Source: Eudorina sp. 2006-703-Eu-15 (Eukaryota > Chlorophyta > Chlorophyceae > Chlamydomonadales > Volvocaceae). From it: 64,000 bases of DNA. Made by a program: the position numbers and the translations under genes. Within the stretch, counting starts at the first letter, position 1. Each line of letters begins with the position of its first letter. Location of the stretch: positions 936,391 through 1,000,390 of the forward strand of contig BDSI01000023.1 of NCBI GenBank assembly GCA_003117195.1. Direction: 5' to 3'. Positions 35,201 to 49,300 of this stretch are shown piece after piece. The notes below the pieces were generated by a model. It ran no database searches. It was given only the letters and a program-made list of their open reading frames with translations, and was not told where the DNA came from.

Positions 35201-38200
35201 TCGCCAACTTTTGGAGCGCAGAGGTGCGGCCGAGTCGGAGAGGCCACCTGGGACATGGACCGTACCTAGTAGTCGTTCTCTTTTCCGCCCCCGCGCAGTC
35301 GTAGTAGCAGCAATTAGAGAGGACGCGGCTGTGGGGTGACATGACAACACCGTGCGCGTGGCCCTACCGCCATTGCCCAACCCACCCTCTGCAGGTGCTC
35401 GTGTCAACCCCCACCCCTAACCGGCCTCTCGCACCCCGGCCCTCCCCTTCGTACTCTCACGTACTACGTATATTGCCGTACTCATGCAAACACACATACG
35501 AGCGGGTTCCTCTTGAAACGCATTTACACACAACGCAGTTCTGGGCGGCATTTACACACACGCGCCCGCCCTTTCAGGTCTTTGTCAAGACGTTTCGGGA
35601 GCGGCGCAGCTGGGCCGCCATCTTCCGGGCTTTCTTCCGAGTCTACTGCATCCAGCTGGTGATTTTCAACCTGGTGATGGCGGCCGCATTCGCTCCAGGG
35701 GACCTGGGAGCCCTCTCGAGCGCCGTTGTGACCCACGTGTGGCTGTCGGCGCTGGAGAGGGTGGCCAACTGGTGGCTCAGCCGCAACCCCCGGGACCCGC
35801 TGCTGACCCGGCAGCGGGACAAGGCCAGGGCGGAGGCGCGGACCAACACCGCCCCCGAGCAGCCTCCCAAGCACAAGCCGAGCGTCGTCGCCGCTGCCAT
35901 CGGCTCCCGCATCATGTCGAGGTGGGGGGCCTTGGGTTGTTGGGAGCTGGGCTTTGGGACGTCGGGGTGCGGGCAGGTGGGGCGGACCCAGGGGTCGTGT
36001 GAGGGTCAGTCGTCTTTGTTTTGCAAGAGCCCCCCCCACCCCGAATGTGTGTGTGTGTGTGTGTGTGTTAAGTGAGAAACCCGCCCGACCCGCCCCGAAT
36101 GTGTGTGTATGTGTATATGTGTGTGTTGGGGTAAGGGGGACGGCCGGGGACGCGGGTATGTGGGGTTACTGGCGCGCCTAGTAACCGCGCAGCATTGACG
36201 CGCCTGGTGAACGGATGCACCAGTGCTGCGCGGTTTCCCAGGCGCGCCCGGTTCAGGATGCGTCCGTCATGACTAATGCAGCATTGGGACAATACTTCTG
36301 CTGGGCACTAGCAGTAAAGCTGCTGGGCACCCGCCGCTGTGCCGATTCGCACGGGACCGGGGGAGGAGGCGCAGTCCGCTGGACGACGACCCCCCCCTGT
36401 TGGCCCCCTGTTGTCGTTGTTTGTTGTTGTTGACCATTCGGGACAACAACCCGTGCCCCAGCTGTCGACGCGTTTCGCCCCGCACATACCCTTCCCCCCG
36501 TCCCCACTCATGTCAATATCAAGGGGATGGCGGGGCCGCAAAAGAGCCCTCCGATAACCGCCGCCCCTTCCCACCACCCCCACCCTCGACCCCCCCGGGT
36601 GCTGTCGGCCCATCATCTGGTCGCGGACCTCCCGCAGCAGCAGCCGTCATGCCTCTGAGTCGGGCAGTGGGGTGCCCCCCCGGGGGGTGTCCCAGGCTGC
36701 TGGCGAGGAGGCGGAGGCGGTCACAGCGCCGCTGCTGCCCGCGGAGACCCCCAACGAGGCGCGGGCCCACCGGCGGATTGTGCGGATGGAGGGGCAGCCC
36801 TGGCTTGGGGGCCTGGTGGGCTGCCTGGACTGGGTGGTGGCGGCGGCCGCGCTGACGGGCGCCTATATGGTTTACATGGAGGTGAGGGGGTGGTGCGCGG
36901 GAGGAGGCGGAGGGGGGTCGGGGCTGGGGTGGGGCGCAGTTTGCTGGGTGGGTCACCGAGTGGTGGGTGACCCAGCGATGCGACGGAACGAGGGCGCCCA
37001 AGTCCCTCCCTGCAGCATAGGGGTGTTTGGAATGTGGTGGTGCTGCCGTGATAAGTTGAATTGCCGTGCGAACACGAACCCAGAACGCACCGCGAGGGGC
37101 TTATGTGCGGCATCTTGAACCTACTTCCGTGTGGAGCTTGCTACTGCCCCCCTCCTTCCTTCCGCCCACTCCCCTGCCTCCCTGCACCCCCACGGGACTC
37201 CCCCACCTTGCCTGATCAGGACCCGGGCGGCACCGGTCTGCTCCACTCGCTGCACCTCCACCTGCGGCACTGGTGGCTGCCGGGCGCCGCGGGTTATGCC
37301 GCGATTGTGGTGGTGACGGGGGTGCTGACCACCCGACCGGGGTGAGCGAGCGTCCTAGGGGGGAAGGAGGGAGGGAGGGAGGGGGGGAGGGGGAGGATGC
37401 ATAGGGTAGAGGGTTGGATGGAGGGACGGATTGCACTCGAACGTGGGTCTTAAAAAGGTGGTTCTCTCCCCCCCCTTCCTCCGCCTCTCCGCCCCTCCGC
37501 CGGCCCCTGCAGTTACCGGGTGAGTGTGTTGGCCATCTGCCCCCCGCTGCGGCGGCTGCTGGCCTGCCACAGCGCCATGCCCCCCGCCGAGTGCTGGCTG
37601 GAGGGCTGGCTGGGGGTGGACTGGCGGGCCTGGGCGGTCAACAACGTCATGTGGGGGCTCATATTTGTGGCCAAGGTGGCCTTTGAGTACTACATCATTG
37701 CCAAGCCGCTGGTGGCGCCGGTGAGTGGCCGAGTGGGCGCCGGCGGGAGGTTGTGACCCGTGGGTCGCTTGAGTGGCGGCCTTGGTCACTGGTACGGTGG
37801 AGGTGATGATCCGAAGGCCATCTGCTTTCAGGACTTCAGTCGGGATCTGACCGCATTCCACAGTCGACCGGAACACTGACATGAGCCCCCCCCCGTCCGT
37901 CCGTCCCTCCCTCCCCCCCTCCCTCAGATCCACTCGCTCCTTCAGCGGGAATGGCCCGGGTGCTCCTCCTGGCCCTGCACCCACGCCAGCTGGGCCCTCG
38001 CAGCCCTCCGCATCCTCCCCCTGCTGCTCATCTGCCTGGCTGACACCACCATTTTTTACAACGTGGCCATGGCAGCCTTCGGCATCCTGAGGGGGCTGCT
38101 GCGTCTGGACCTGGGCACGGTGGCGACCTGGGAGGACCTGCGGTCGGCTTTCCACCGGGGCCCTATGAGGTGGTGGCGCCGCTGCATGTCATCGGAGGGT

Positions 38201-41200
38201 GTCTCGAGTCACCGCCGAGGGCTGCGGCGTCAGCTCATGGAGGGTGGCCAGGACCGGGCGGCGGCGGAGGCCTTTGTGCCTGAGACCCCGGCTGTGGGGA
38301 CCGCCCGGGACAGCAGCGATGATGATGATGGAGATGGAGAGGAGGACGGCGGGGAGGAGGGCGGCGGCGGCGGGGGCGCGGGGGGTGGCGGCGGCAACGA
38401 TGGTCGCGGCAGTGACCCGGATGACAGCGACGACGACCTGCCGACAGGGGAGGAGGATGACGTGTTTGGAAGCGACGAGGAGCGCCGCGGCAGTGGCGGA
38501 AACCGGCTGAGCGGCGGCGGCGGCGGCGCCCGAGGGGCGCTGGGGGCGCTGTGGCCGCTGCGACCCGTGGGTCGGTGGGCGCGCGACGCGCGTCGGGCCC
38601 TGGGCAAGCGCATCCGTAAGAACGGCGGCGCCAGCGCTCTGACCGTCATGCAGCTCCAGGACCTGAACGAGCCCAATAACTCGCTGCTCCAGGCCGCGGG
38701 GAGGTGGGCCACGGCGCCGGTGACTGCGCCTATCGGCTCCTCCCTCCTGGGCCTGGGTCGCCGCCGGGAGCTGGGCTCCAGTGCCACCTACAGCAGCCGT
38801 GCTGGAGGCGGCAGCCCCGGGATGGTCCTGGGGGGCGGCGGATCGCCAGGTGGGGGCATTTTGAACCGGCGGCGGGGGAGCACCCTCAACCGCGCGTCCC
38901 CGCCGGCGGGGTCGGCGCAGCGGTCCAGGCGGCGCTTCAGTGAAGGCGGTGTCGCCCGAGCTGTGGCGGAGGGTGTGGAGGGGGTGGCGGTGCGGGGGTC
39001 GGGCCCCAGCGCGCGACGGACCACCGCCGCCGGCGGTGGCGCTGCATCGGCTTCTCCTTCGGGCCGCCGTTCCTATACGGCGGTGAAGATTGGCTGGGGT
39101 GGCAGCGGCGGCGGCGCCGCAGCTTCAGGTGATGCCGACGGCAGACAGTCCCGCTGCAGCGGCTCTGATGATGAGGTGGAGCGGCGGAGGACCCCCCCGG
39201 TGGTCCGGACACCCGTCAAGTCCCCGGACGTCAGCGGGCTGTGGCAGCGACTGCCCCGGAGGTCGAACCCGGCGGGGGATGTGGTGCAGGTCATTGGCGG
39301 CCGGGGGGGCAGCGCCAGCGCCGGCGGCGGCAGTAGCGGCATCAGCGGCGGCGGCAGTAGCGGCGGCGGAGCCGCCGCCGCCGCCGGCACCTCCGCTGGT
39401 GGCGGTGGTGGCGGCGGCGGTGGCAAGGGCTGGGGGGCCTTGTTTGGCCCCCGCCACAACGCAGTGGTGCCGTTGCCACCAATGCCGCTGCCTCCCTCTC
39501 AGTCCGTGCCTCCGCCCCTCCCCTCCTCCTCCCCCTCGGAGTCCTATGGGACCACCGAAGCATACCAACCCGGGTACCTTCCAAGACCAAACCTGCGGGC
39601 GGCCTCCGTCGGCGGCGTGAGCGGCGCCGCCGCCAACCGCCTGGACCGATTTGGTGACGTCGTCGGCGGTGACGGCATCGGCCCCTTCGCCGCTGCCGAC
39701 AGTCTTGAGGGCCTCATCACCCCTCGCCGGATGGCCTTTGCCCCCGGACCGGCTTGCTTACCCCCCGGACCAGTCGCGGAGGCCACTTCCCGCCAACCGT
39801 CCATCAACTCATCACCGGTGGGCCTCACGCGTCTGACTCGGCGGGAGTCCGCCGCCGCTGCCGTACACAACACCCCCGGCGCTGCGCCGCCGCCGCAGTC
39901 GCCCCCGATCAGCCGCCAAGGCAGCCGCCGCTCCAACGCGCCCTCGGACGCCCCGGGGCGGCAGCGGGACCAGGACTACTGGCAGCGGCGGCAGCGGCAA
40001 ATGTCGGCGGCGACGGCGTCGGTGACGCCGTCGCTGGTGACTCAGCAGCTGACGTCATCCACAAGTCCGGCGACGACGCAGCGCCCCGCGCTGCTGACTC
40101 AGAGCCTGGGGTCCCTGTCGGAGATGTCGACGGAGGACCCCTCCCTGGAGGATGCGGAGGGGCTGGGGTCGGCGCCCACGGACGCCGGGGCGCAGGGGTT
40201 GCGGGGGGACGGGGGCGGGGCGGGGGCCCCGGGGGATGCGGATACAACGGAGCGGGACCGGGTGGTGGCCCTCCACCGAACGGAGGACCTCAGTCTGGGG
40301 ATGCTGCTGTCCAGACAGAACGGAGACCTGGTGAGGAAGGAAGGAGGGGGTGGCGCCGGAGCGGGGGACAGGGGAGGGGGCCGGGGGACTCCAGGCGCTG
40401 TGGAGGCTTGTTATCCTAGCCTCCGGAGCATGGGAGGGGCTGGGTGGGGGTTGGAGAGTTGTGGGAGGCGGGGTATTTGCTGGGGTCATTGGTGCCTACC
40501 ATTCTCTTGACTTTGTGATGTTTGGGGAAGCCAGACCGGGCAAGTCCCAGATGTAAACGTTGGGTGCGTCTTATCTTGTCCTCTTCCCCGCCGCCATGTC
40601 CCTGCCTCCTCCCCCTCCCCTCTCATCCCCTCCCCTCCCTTACCCCCCCCCCCGCCCCCCTCAGGCCATGTGGGACGCGTTTGCCTCCGTGTGGGACGGC
40701 ATCGTGGACGACCTGCGGGCTCAGGACCAGATCAGCGACCGGGAGGCGGGCAACCTCCGGTTCATGAGGCTGGGGCACTTCCAGGTGGGGGGTGGGGGCG
40801 AGGGGGGGTGGCCGAGGGTAGGGGGACGGTGGGGTGGGCGGATGGGGGGGGCAGTGGGGTTGCCGGGGGGATGGGCGCGCGACGGGATGGGATGGGACGC
40901 GGCACCTGGTTGGGGCGGTGCCTGGGACCTTCAGGTGTGTCATTCGTCGTGTACTCGTGTTTGATACATTCATAACACAGCCGCTGACGCTCTACCACCA
41001 GCAGCAGCGCATACCTACCTGCCGTCGGGCGCTTTGCCTTTCCGTCCTTCCCGCCTACCTCTCGCGGATCTGCTCCACCCTCCACGTCGGACCTCCCGCG
41101 CCTGATCCCCCGCGCGCGCGCTGTGGGCCCCCTCCCCGGCCTCCCCTTCCTACGCCCCCCCCAACCCCGCAGGGTCGCCACGCCCTGCGCCCCATCCTGC

Positions 41201-44200
41201 TGCCCGCCTTCTTCTACGCGGGTCAGGTTCAGGCCTTCGTGGATACGGGTCGGTTGGGGGGTGTGGGCAGCGGGGGCGCCACCACCACCATTCTGACGGA
41301 GCTGAGGTCGCTGCTCATGTGGCTGGGCTGCGAGCTGGGGCTGCTGTCGGACATGCAGGCGGAGGCGGTCCTCGGGTGAGAGAGAGACCCGCCTGCGGGG
41401 ACAGAGGGGGGAACGGGAGGGAGGGGGACGCGTCGGGTCGGTCACGAAGAAAGAAAGAGGGAAGTTATCGTGCGCCAGGAGCAACCCATACCACACCCAC
41501 ACAAGGGGGGGGGTAGCGGTGACCTCGTGGCGTCGAGCGTTGTGTGGATGCGGCAAACCTGACTGGTCCCGCCCCCCTGACAGGGACCGATGGGAGGGGC
41601 TCTCCTCCGCCCCCCGCTCTCGAACTGCATCCTTTGGGGCAGTCTGCATGCACGTCTGTGTATCGCCCCCCGCACCCTCACCCCGCAGCCGCGAGTCACA
41701 CCCCCTGGTGCATGTCCCTCCGCCCTGCCCGGTCCCTCGTCGTCCCCCGCTCCCCCTCCCCCACCCCTCCCTCCCGGTGGTCAGGATGTCGTTCCTCCAC
41801 CTCACCACCGACGTGGACCACTCCAACTGCCGGGCCAAGATGCTGCAGGCGGGTCAGTCGCTGGTGAAGCAGCTCTCTGGGCTCTGCAAGGCCGCCACCG
41901 ACCTCCTCAAGAAGCAACACCAGGAGCACCAACAACAACAACTACAACAACAACAACAACACCAGCAACACCAGCAGCAGCACTCCCCCTACCCGCCCTC
42001 ACAGCCGCACGGCAATCCTGGCGGGAAGACCTCATGGACCAGCGGCCTGGAAGACGGCAGCAGCGCCAAATTTACCCCGGCGGCCGGCAAGGTTTCCCCC
42101 TACCTGCAGCCGCAGCAGCACCAGCACCAGCACCAACAGCAGCTCCGGCTGCAGCTGAGTAAGGAGGCCTCGTACAAGCCGTCTGCGGATGGCGGCGCCA
42201 GAGCCGCGAGGCGGCTGGAGGAGGCGACCTCGCAGCGTCAGGCGGCCGTGGCGGCGGTGAAGGCGCTGGTGGCGTCCCACGCGGAGGGCATCGGGGGCAG
42301 TCTGCGGGAGGTGCTGGATGCGCTGGCGGGGGAGGCGAGGGCGGTGCGGCGCGCGGTGACGTTCGGCCGGGTGGCCCACGACGCGCTGGCGGGGGCGGTC
42401 AGGCTTGAGGAGGTGGTGCAGCAGGTGGGTGGGTGGGTGGGTGGGGGAGGGTGTGGGATGCCGTGGGATGTGTGGGTTGTGGAGGGGGACGCCCGCGAGG
42501 GCGTGGTTGGGGTTTTGCGGGCTCACGGCGGAACGAGCTGGACGGGTCTGTTGAACCGGACTTGGCACCTACCTGGCTACGAAGCGAGGTGCGGGGCGGG
42601 CGAGACGATGATATGCTGGAGTCTGAGATGAGAATGTGCACGTGCCAGCTGTGCGTCATCGCGCCAGTGCCGGAATCGAAAAGGACGAAAAGGGCACTTC
42701 GCCACTAGCCCCTGCCCTCCCCTCGGGTCGATTCCCACACGTCCCTGTCCCTGTCCTTCCGACGCCCTTTCCTCCATCTGTCCCACCGCCTCAACCCCTC
42801 CCCCTCCCCCCCCAGGTCCTCACGGACCTGTCCGCCCACCCGGAGTTTCTGCCCACCTGCCTCCACAACCTGATCCCCCGGGCCGCTCTCGACCCCCACG
42901 TCCTCCCCACCGACCTCGACGACCTCCCCGACAGCCCCCCGAGCAGCTGCTCCCCGGGCCCCCCCGTCCCCATCAGCCCCGTCAGCGCCTCCAAGCTCCA
43001 GACGCCCTTCCCCGCCCCCCCTACCTCCTCCCCACCCGCCGGAACCTCCCCGGGGCCCGGCCGCATTAGCGCCAACGCCCCCGGCTGCAGCCCCCCCGGC
43101 TCTGCCCGCTCCTCGCTCTCCCGGGGGGTTCCCGGCGCCTCACCGCTCCGAAACCGCGCCCTGGTGGCCCTCGGGAGCGGCCCCAGCCCCGGCTCCCCCT
43201 CCCCGGTCGGCCCCTTGGGCGGGGCCACCCCTCTGGGTGTCTCCCGGAACTCGGTGGACAGCAGCAACTCGCCGTACGCGCCCCCCAAGAACCCTGCGGC
43301 AGCCGACGGTGAGGTGGGGCCCTTCCACACACCGCCGCCGGTGATACGGGTGCGCGCCTCGGAGGACTTTTTGGCGGGACGCAGCCGTCAGCAGGCGGGT
43401 TCGAGCTGGGGTTCGGCGGTGGGCACCCCCGCGGGCCCGCCGCCTCCGGAGCCTGAGGTGGCGCTGCGGGTGCGGGTGGTGGAGGTGCTGGTGAAGATGC
43501 TCACCACCACCGCCAGCGCGTGCCGGCCCGCGGGCGCCGAGGCCGTCCGCATCCTGGGCTTCTTCATCAACAGTCTGTCGAACCCGGGCCTCAAGAAGCC
43601 GCCCCCGCTGGTGAGAGAGGGAAACCGAGGGGAATGTGTGTGTGGGGGGGGGGGGCTGGTGTGTGTGTGTTATTAGGCAGGCAGAACAGGAGTGTGTGAT
43701 ATGCTGGGGGGAATGGGGGGATGGTGTGTGTGGGGGGGGGGCGCGAGCTCTAGGGAGACGAGCTGGGGCTTGATGGGGTACCTGTAATGTGCAGTTGGGA
43801 GGCAGGTGACAGAAGATGGCAGTCGGGCCCTGGTTGGGTTTCTTCAGCTGTGTTTGTTGTTGCTCTAGACGGCCTTTGTCTCTGCTCCCGCCTACCTGGT
43901 GCTCTCCTCCCCGCCCCGTGTGGTTCCTCAGAGCGACATGCTGAGCTGGAGTGTGCTGACCCCCTGCTACGAGGAGGTGAGGGCGGGGAGGGGCTGGGGG
44001 AGGGAGGCCGGGGGTAAGGGCTGGCCAGACCCCATCGTCAGCGACTCTCGGGAGGAAGCCCGTTCATGAGGATACCGTACACATATACACATACATATAC
44101 GTGTGTTTAGGAATGCAATCCGCGTGTGTGTCCGCAATGAAACGGGACCACAAAAGTGGTGTGACTTAGTAGAGATATGAACATATGATGTGGTTTGTTG

Positions 44201-46276
44201 GATTATGAAAGAACCCCCAAAACACACATCCTCACCGCATGGTGACTCCACCCGATTGGCGTCCCACCAACCCCTACGTCCCCCCCCCGCCTCTTGCGTC
44301 ACCCCCGCGGTCACCTGATTGCGGAACTCCTGTTTCTGTGCCTGCCAACCCTGCGCCCGTCTGCGATGTCGCCCTTCCGTACACCCGTACGCCCGTACAT
44401 TCTTGCATTGCTATTTCCGTCTACCGTTTCCTGGGCCCACCCTCTTTCGCCGCGTCGCCGCCGGGTTTGCGTGCTCTTTTCTTCTTTTTCTTTAATTTAA
44501 CCTTTGCCTTTGCCTGCCGTTTGTCTGCCCTTTGTTGCAACTCACATCTTCCGTTCGCCTCGCCGTCCGTCCGCGTTTCGTCCCATTTGCGCAGGTGAGT
44601 ACTACGTTCTCGATAATTTGTGCTGTCTGGGGTGTGGTCCGTCCTCGTGCTGTCGCGCGTTGGTTGGTCCGGGATGGGTCCGGCGGCGACGCGGTCGCCC
44701 GAGGTAACAGTGAGCGCACAATTCAGGTATGTATGGTAAGTAACTTGGGTCGCGTATTGACTCCTGTGCCACGTATCGGTTCCCCAATCCATACCCCCCG
44801 CCTGCGGCCCTCCCCCCCCCAGGACGTGTTGTACCCGCTGAGTGCTGACCTGGCCGCTAAGCAGCTGGGGCTGCCCCCGCCGCCCCCCGTGGGCCCCGGC
44901 CGCCCCCCCGACCTGCTGTCGGAGACGGAGGACAACGTGTCGCTGATGGCGTACCTGCGGTGAGGAGGAGCGGAGGGGTGTGGAGGGGGGCCTCGGGGGG
45001 GGAGAGCGGAGGGGTGGGGAGGGGAGGGGGCTGGGGGGGAGAGAGCGGAGGGGTGTGGAGGGGGGCTCGGGGGGGAGAGCGGAGGGGTTGGGGAGGGGAG
45101 GGGGCTCGGGGGGGGGGTAGGGAGCGCCCGACCCTGGAGCGATGGGTCACAGACGAGTCCCCTCCCTGGGCCTGGGCTTGGTCCTCGAGGAGGTGGGTGT
45201 GTTTGCGGGGCCACCATGCGTGTGAGGGTGGGGAGGGGGGGGCCACCGCAGGATAGGTGCTTGGAGCGATCGACTGAACCCCGGGGGGAGGGGGGGAGGG
45301 GGGGGGGGAGGGGAGGGGGGGAGGGGGGGAGGGGGGGGGGCACTTTGTGGATTTCCCGGCCATCGCGACGTGGCCCTCCGTCCTGCCCCCTTCCTGCAGG
45401 TCGGTGTTCCCGGCGGACTGGGAGAACTTTCTGGAGCGGCTGAGCGGCATGCTGGGTGGGGCCGACCTGAGCCGGATCACCGAAAACGACTTCGGACCCA
45501 TGGGTCCGTTGCACGCTCTGGCTCCGGAGCTGCAGCTGTGGGCCACGTACAGGTCGGTTGTGGGTCCAGAGGTGGTGGCGGCGGAGCAGAGCCGGTAGGG
45601 GGTGAGAAGAAAGGGAGAGGGGAGGGGGCGCTGCCTAGGTCGTCTGTTATGTCAAGATCCACTTTTGAGTCAGGGGACGTAGACACGTGGGCGGGATCGC
45701 TCTGTGCTGGGGCTGAAGGCACCCACTACGGCATCCTCCATCTTCCCTGGCTGTTGTTTTGGACGCTTTAGAAGTCATTGTGTGTCGTACTGTGGCAGGT
45801 CTGTCTGAACTCGCACTGCAACTGCAGATGGACAGGACAGCGACCCCCTGGGGCCCCCTAGCTGCCCCCATCTCGCGCTGTCTCTGTACGCAACCCAAGC
45901 CAAGCCAACCCAACCCAACCCAACCCAACCCAATCCAACCCAACCCAACCCCACCCCCACCTCGCACCTCCCCACCCCCCTGGCCCCCCACTTGATGGAC
46001 GGACGGGTGCAGGGGTCAGCTGCTGGGTCGGACGGTGCGCGGCATGATGTGCTACCGCCGAGCCGTGAGGATGCTGGTGGAGCTCGAGCACCCCAGGTGC
46101 CTGGGGCGGCGGGGCGGTGGGGCGGGAGGGGCGGCGGGGCGGGACGAGAGTTCACTGCACCCCGAATGCGCGTGGCCCTACACCGAATGGAAAGTGGACC
46201 ACTTCAGCCTGGGCCTGGATATGGGCCCGGCCCACCTCGGCTCCCGATGTGGCCCACCCCGCTTGCTGTTGAAACT

Positions 46277-46311
<35 letters not shown>

Positions 46312-49300
46312 AACCTGCAGGCCCGCCGGGGTGAGCCCGGCCGCCTACCACTCGTGGGCGGAGGCGGTGGTGGACAGCAAGTTCCAGTACGTGTGCACTT
46401 GCCAGGTGGGCAGGAGGGGAGGAGGAGGGGAGGAGGGGAGGAGCGCAGGAGGAGGGCAGGAGGAGGGCAGTGGATGCGGGCCCAGGGGAAGTGAGGGGAT
46501 GGAGAAATCGGGTGCGGACTACTACGAAATGCGGAGGCCTGATGTATTCACAATTTGGCCGCGTGGCTGCGCCGTACCGTGAGTTCCGTGCTGCGTACCG
46601 TACACCACCTTTCATGCCGTTACGAAAGCCTGTGAGAGCCAACGGATTGTTATGGATGTCGTTGCAGGTGTACGGCAAGAACCGCAAGGCGACGGACATT
46701 CGGCGGCGCTGGTTGTCGGAGGGTGTGGACGCCCTGTGTATGGAGTTCCCCGCCCTGAGGGTGGCGTACCTGGACACGGCGGGTGAGCGGGCGAGGGGGC
46801 GAAGGGGTTGAGCGCGGCCTGATACCGGCAGCCACATACCGGCGGCCACATACCCTGGGCCATACCGGGGGTGGGTCTCTGCATACATCGGGGGCTAGGG
46901 GCTGCTGTGCCAGGGCCTCGACGCGTGGCCAGCCACCGCCACAGTGGCCACTGGTTGACGGTTTGCTTGTCTGTCACCTTTCCGTACTCGAATCCCTACA
47001 ACCTTCCCATAATCTAAACGCTTCTAAATTCCCCGTACCTCCCCGACCCATTACCCCTGGGCTCCCCCCCCCCCCACACACACACACAGCGACATCGTAC
47101 GGCCCCACGGACTACAGCGTCCTCATGCGCGGCAACCCGCACCACCCCGCAGCTCTGGCGGGCGCTGCCCGGGGGGTGGCCTGCGCGGAGGCCGCCGCCG
47201 CCGCCGCCGCGGCAGCCGCAGCGGAGGAGGGTCCCGGTCTGACTGCCGGGAAGTCTGGCCCCCAGCCGACCTCGGCCTCCCAGGCCCGGACACAACCGCG
47301 GCCGCCTCAGCCGTCTGTGCTCCCCACCCTGACGATGTGCGAGGATTCGTTGGAGCGATTGGCGCCGCCCCGGGCCCTCTTTGCCCCCCGCTCCCTTCCC
47401 ACCCCCGGGGACGGGAGCCCCGCCCCCGCCCCCGGTGAAGGCGGGAAGACGGAGACGGAGGGCCGAAGCCTCCGAGGCAGCAGCAGCAGCGGCGACGGCG
47501 ACGGCACGGGTCGGGTCCTGAACCCCGGCAGTAGCGTCAGGGGCGATACAGTCTACAGGACAAGGCCGTACGGCAGTCCGGCGGGTAGTGCTGGCAGCGA
47601 CGAGGGGAACTGCTGCGGCACGGGCGGCGTCGCTGCCCCTGCCGCCGCCGTCGCCGCTGCCGCCGCCGCCACCACTGGCGGCCGCACCCACACCGTCTCG
47701 TTCAGTGAGCCGCCGGACGCGGCTGAAGTCGCTGATGTGCTCGCCAACAGCCACAGCCCTACCCTGGAGCTGTACCGTGTACGGCTGCCGCACAATCGGT
47801 ACGGCAAGCGCGGCGTGATCTTGGGCGAGGGCAAGCCGGAGAACCAGAACCACGCGGTCATCTTCTGCTTCGGCGAGGCGCTCCAGACTATCGACATGAA
47901 CCAGGACAATACGCTGGCGGAGGCGCTCAAGATGCGCAACCTGCTGCGGGAGCTGGCTCCGGAACCCGCCCCTCGGCGGCTGGCGAGCATGGCGGCGCAC
48001 CCCCGCGGTTCCACATCGGCGGAGCAGCACCGCCAGATCCTGGCGGCGAGGACATCCCGGGAGATACCTGTGGCGCTGGTGAGGCTAAGGGGGGGATAGG
48101 GGATGTAGGGGCTGGGTGTGTAGGGGCTACGGGGGTATGGATCGGGGAACCGATACGTGGCACAGGAGTCAATACGCGACCCAAGTTACTTATCATACAT
48201 ACCTGAATTGTGCGCTCACTGTTACCTCGGTCGACCGCGTCGCCGCCGGACCCATCCCGGACCAACCAACGCGACACAGCACGAAGACGAACCTCACCCC
48301 AGACAGCACAAATTATCGAGAACGTAGTACTCACCTGCGCAAATGGGACGAAACGCGGACGGACGGCGAGGCGAACGGAAGATGTGAGTTGCAACAAAGG
48401 GCGGACAAACGGCAGGCAAAGGCAAAGGGTAAATTAAAGAAAAAAGAAAAGAGCACGCAAACCCGGCGGCGACGCGGCGAAAGAGGGTGGGTCCAGGAAA
48501 CGGTAGACGGAAATAGCAACGGGGGTAGGGGATGACCTGGGGGGGGGGAGGAGCTCTGACCGAGTGGGCTTGTCTGCTCGACCGAGGCCGCATCGTGCAG
48601 CGCTGCAAATGCGCTGTCGTAGCGCCCCTTGACGCGTTTATGGATGGTCATATGCACAGCACCGTTGACTCACGGCACCCGACCATATGGTTGTTGGATC
48701 GGTCCTTATGGTGCCGTACCATTTGCCGTACCGCTGACGCGCCGATTCGATTTGTGCCCTCCGCCCCGCGCCCCTTCCCTGGCTGCGGGCCGCAGGTGGG
48801 GTTCCGCGAGTGGATCTTTTCGGACGTGTCGGGGGCGCTGGGCACCTTCGCGGCGGCGTGTGAGCTGGCCTTCGGCACCATTGTGCAGCGCACCATGAGC
48901 TACCCCGGCCGGGTGCGCTTCCACTACGGCCACCCGGACGTGTTCAACAAGATGCACATCATGACGCGGGTGGGTGGTTGGGTCGTCGGAGGGTCGGTGG
49001 GTCGGTGGGTATCAGTGGGGTTCGGGGCTTGTTCGGGATGTTGGCCTTCCCTCCCTTGCCCGCCCCCTCTGCCCCGCGTCACCATCTCCCCGGGTGAGGG
49101 CAGATACGCGCTTCCGCCGGAGGTGAGGTCGGGGCACACGTTTGAACCGGTGTGGTGCCGTACTGTGTGCACTACCTATTCGACGGCGAGCAGGTCTGAT
49201 GTACGGCAGGTAGTCTGAATCATTTTGCTCGGCCCGGCCCGTCTTCCAGTCCTTCCTCCCTCCCGAACCCTCTCCATCCTCACCTCCCTCCCCACACTTG

